Positions 63,830 to 64,000 of a stretch of DNA of 64,000 bases are shown here, piece after piece. The notes beneath the pieces are model-generated. The model was given only the letters and a program-made list of their open reading frames with translations. It was not told the DNA's origin and searched no databases. Both the position numbers and the translations under genes were made by a program. This DNA comes from Arthrobacter sp. YD4 (GTDB lineage: Bacteria; Actinomycetota; Actinomycetes; Actinomycetales; Micrococcaceae). Numbering within the stretch: position 1 is the first letter of the stretch; each line of letters opens with the position of its first letter. The stretch spans positions 186,001-250,000 of the forward strand of contig NZ_JAUHHD010000004.1 in the NCBI RefSeq assembly GCF_030410515.1, given 5' to 3'.

Positions 63830-64000
63830 ATGGAGTCGTTGCCGCTGTGGGCCTTGGCCTTGATCTTCGCCGGGGCCGCCGCCGTGATTTGGGTGGCCGG
63901 CATCCAGTTGTCCAAACAGACGGATGTGCTCGATGCCCGCTTTCGGCTGGGCTCGGCCCTGGGCGGGTTGATCCTGTTGGCGCTGGCCACGAACCTGCCG
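63830..64000 (+). CDS. Na+/Ca2+ exchanger-like membrane protein, partial (N-terminus)
   Basis: The first 57 codons, cut by the right window edge. One membrane helix at residues 5-24 (PLWALALIFAGAAAVIWVAG) is followed by QLSKQTDVLDARFRLGSALGGLILLALATNLP, which resembles the first alpha-repeat of sodium/calcium exchangers (CaxA/YrbG). ATG 63830 with GGGAG about 8 nt upstream; GTG 63827 is in frame. The full gene is needed to confirm. Confidence 0.65.
   Translation, partial: MESLPLWALALIFAGAAAVIWVAGIQLSKQTDVLDARFRLGSALGGLILLALATNLP

Overview
The window is a high-GC, gene-dense actinobacterial chromosome segment, most likely from Arthrobacter, Pseudarthrobacter or a close Micrococcaceae relative. 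I infer this from the roughly 70% GC coding sequence, the many GTG and TTG starts, and actinobacterial hallmark families (SepH, DUF3000, DUF3093, DUF3159, DUF3710, DUF4193, DUF5998, DUF6421, a DUF222/HNH protein and an MT0933-type antitoxin). No rRNA, CRISPR array, intact insertion sequence or prophage was seen.

Layout. 1-2353 (minus): def-fmt-rsmB, formyl-methionine metabolism plus a 16S rRNA methylase cut by the window edge. 2485-5538: a DUF222/HNH nuclease, a lipoprotein and a PD-(D/E)XK-type nuclease-like protein. 5605-5709: three perfect 35-bp tandem repeats. 5876-6932: six tRNA genes (Val-CAC on minus; Gly, Cys, Val, Gly, Val on plus). 7136-13333: antitoxin-like protein, ZapE, rhodanese-SufE-YbaK, an alpha/beta hydrolase, an unknown protein and MsrB. 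13480-18923: DUF6421-SDR-threonine aldolase operon, DUF3000 and RNase D. 19099-22565: a two-gene fatty-acid beta-oxidation operon behind a perfect palindrome lying in its promoter. 23182-27306 (minus): MacA/MacB-type export operon. 27369-32702 (minus): ECF vitamin- or base-type transporter linked to a nucleoside hydrolase and an aldo-keto reductase. 32723-38577 (minus): small HhH protein, unknown protein, dxs, and acn behind an IdeR/DtxR-like box.

38703-51073 carries a TrmA-like RNA methyltransferase, a KimA-like permease, the CeoB/CeoC potassium-regulatory pair, DUF3159, an OB-fold protein, DUF3710, dut, DUF3093, DUF4193, sepH, a phosphodiesterase and DUF5998. From memory, the order from the methyltransferase to DUF4193 (and dxs, RNase D and DUF3000 nearby) resembles the M. 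tuberculosis Rv2680-Rv2699c neighbourhood. 51153-56439 holds a GNAT/acyl-CoA-synthetase fusion (Pat type) divergent from a topoisomerase IV A-like subunit.

56.45-59.1 kb drops to about 52-55% GC and looks like a small acquired island. It holds two divergent genes with HEPN-like R...H motifs (57207-58058 and 58234-58848), the best candidate for an undescribed defence or toxin system here. Next to it, 59105-59766 is a decayed duplicate of the ABC-ATPase/VOC gene pair found intact at 61160-62596. The window ends with DinB, an ABC-2 exporter, a VOC protein, a tandem GNAT and the start of a Na+/Ca2+ exchanger-like gene.

A regulatory pattern runs through the window: nine genes have a TANNNT hexamer exactly 6 nt before the start codon, the signature of leaderless transcription.
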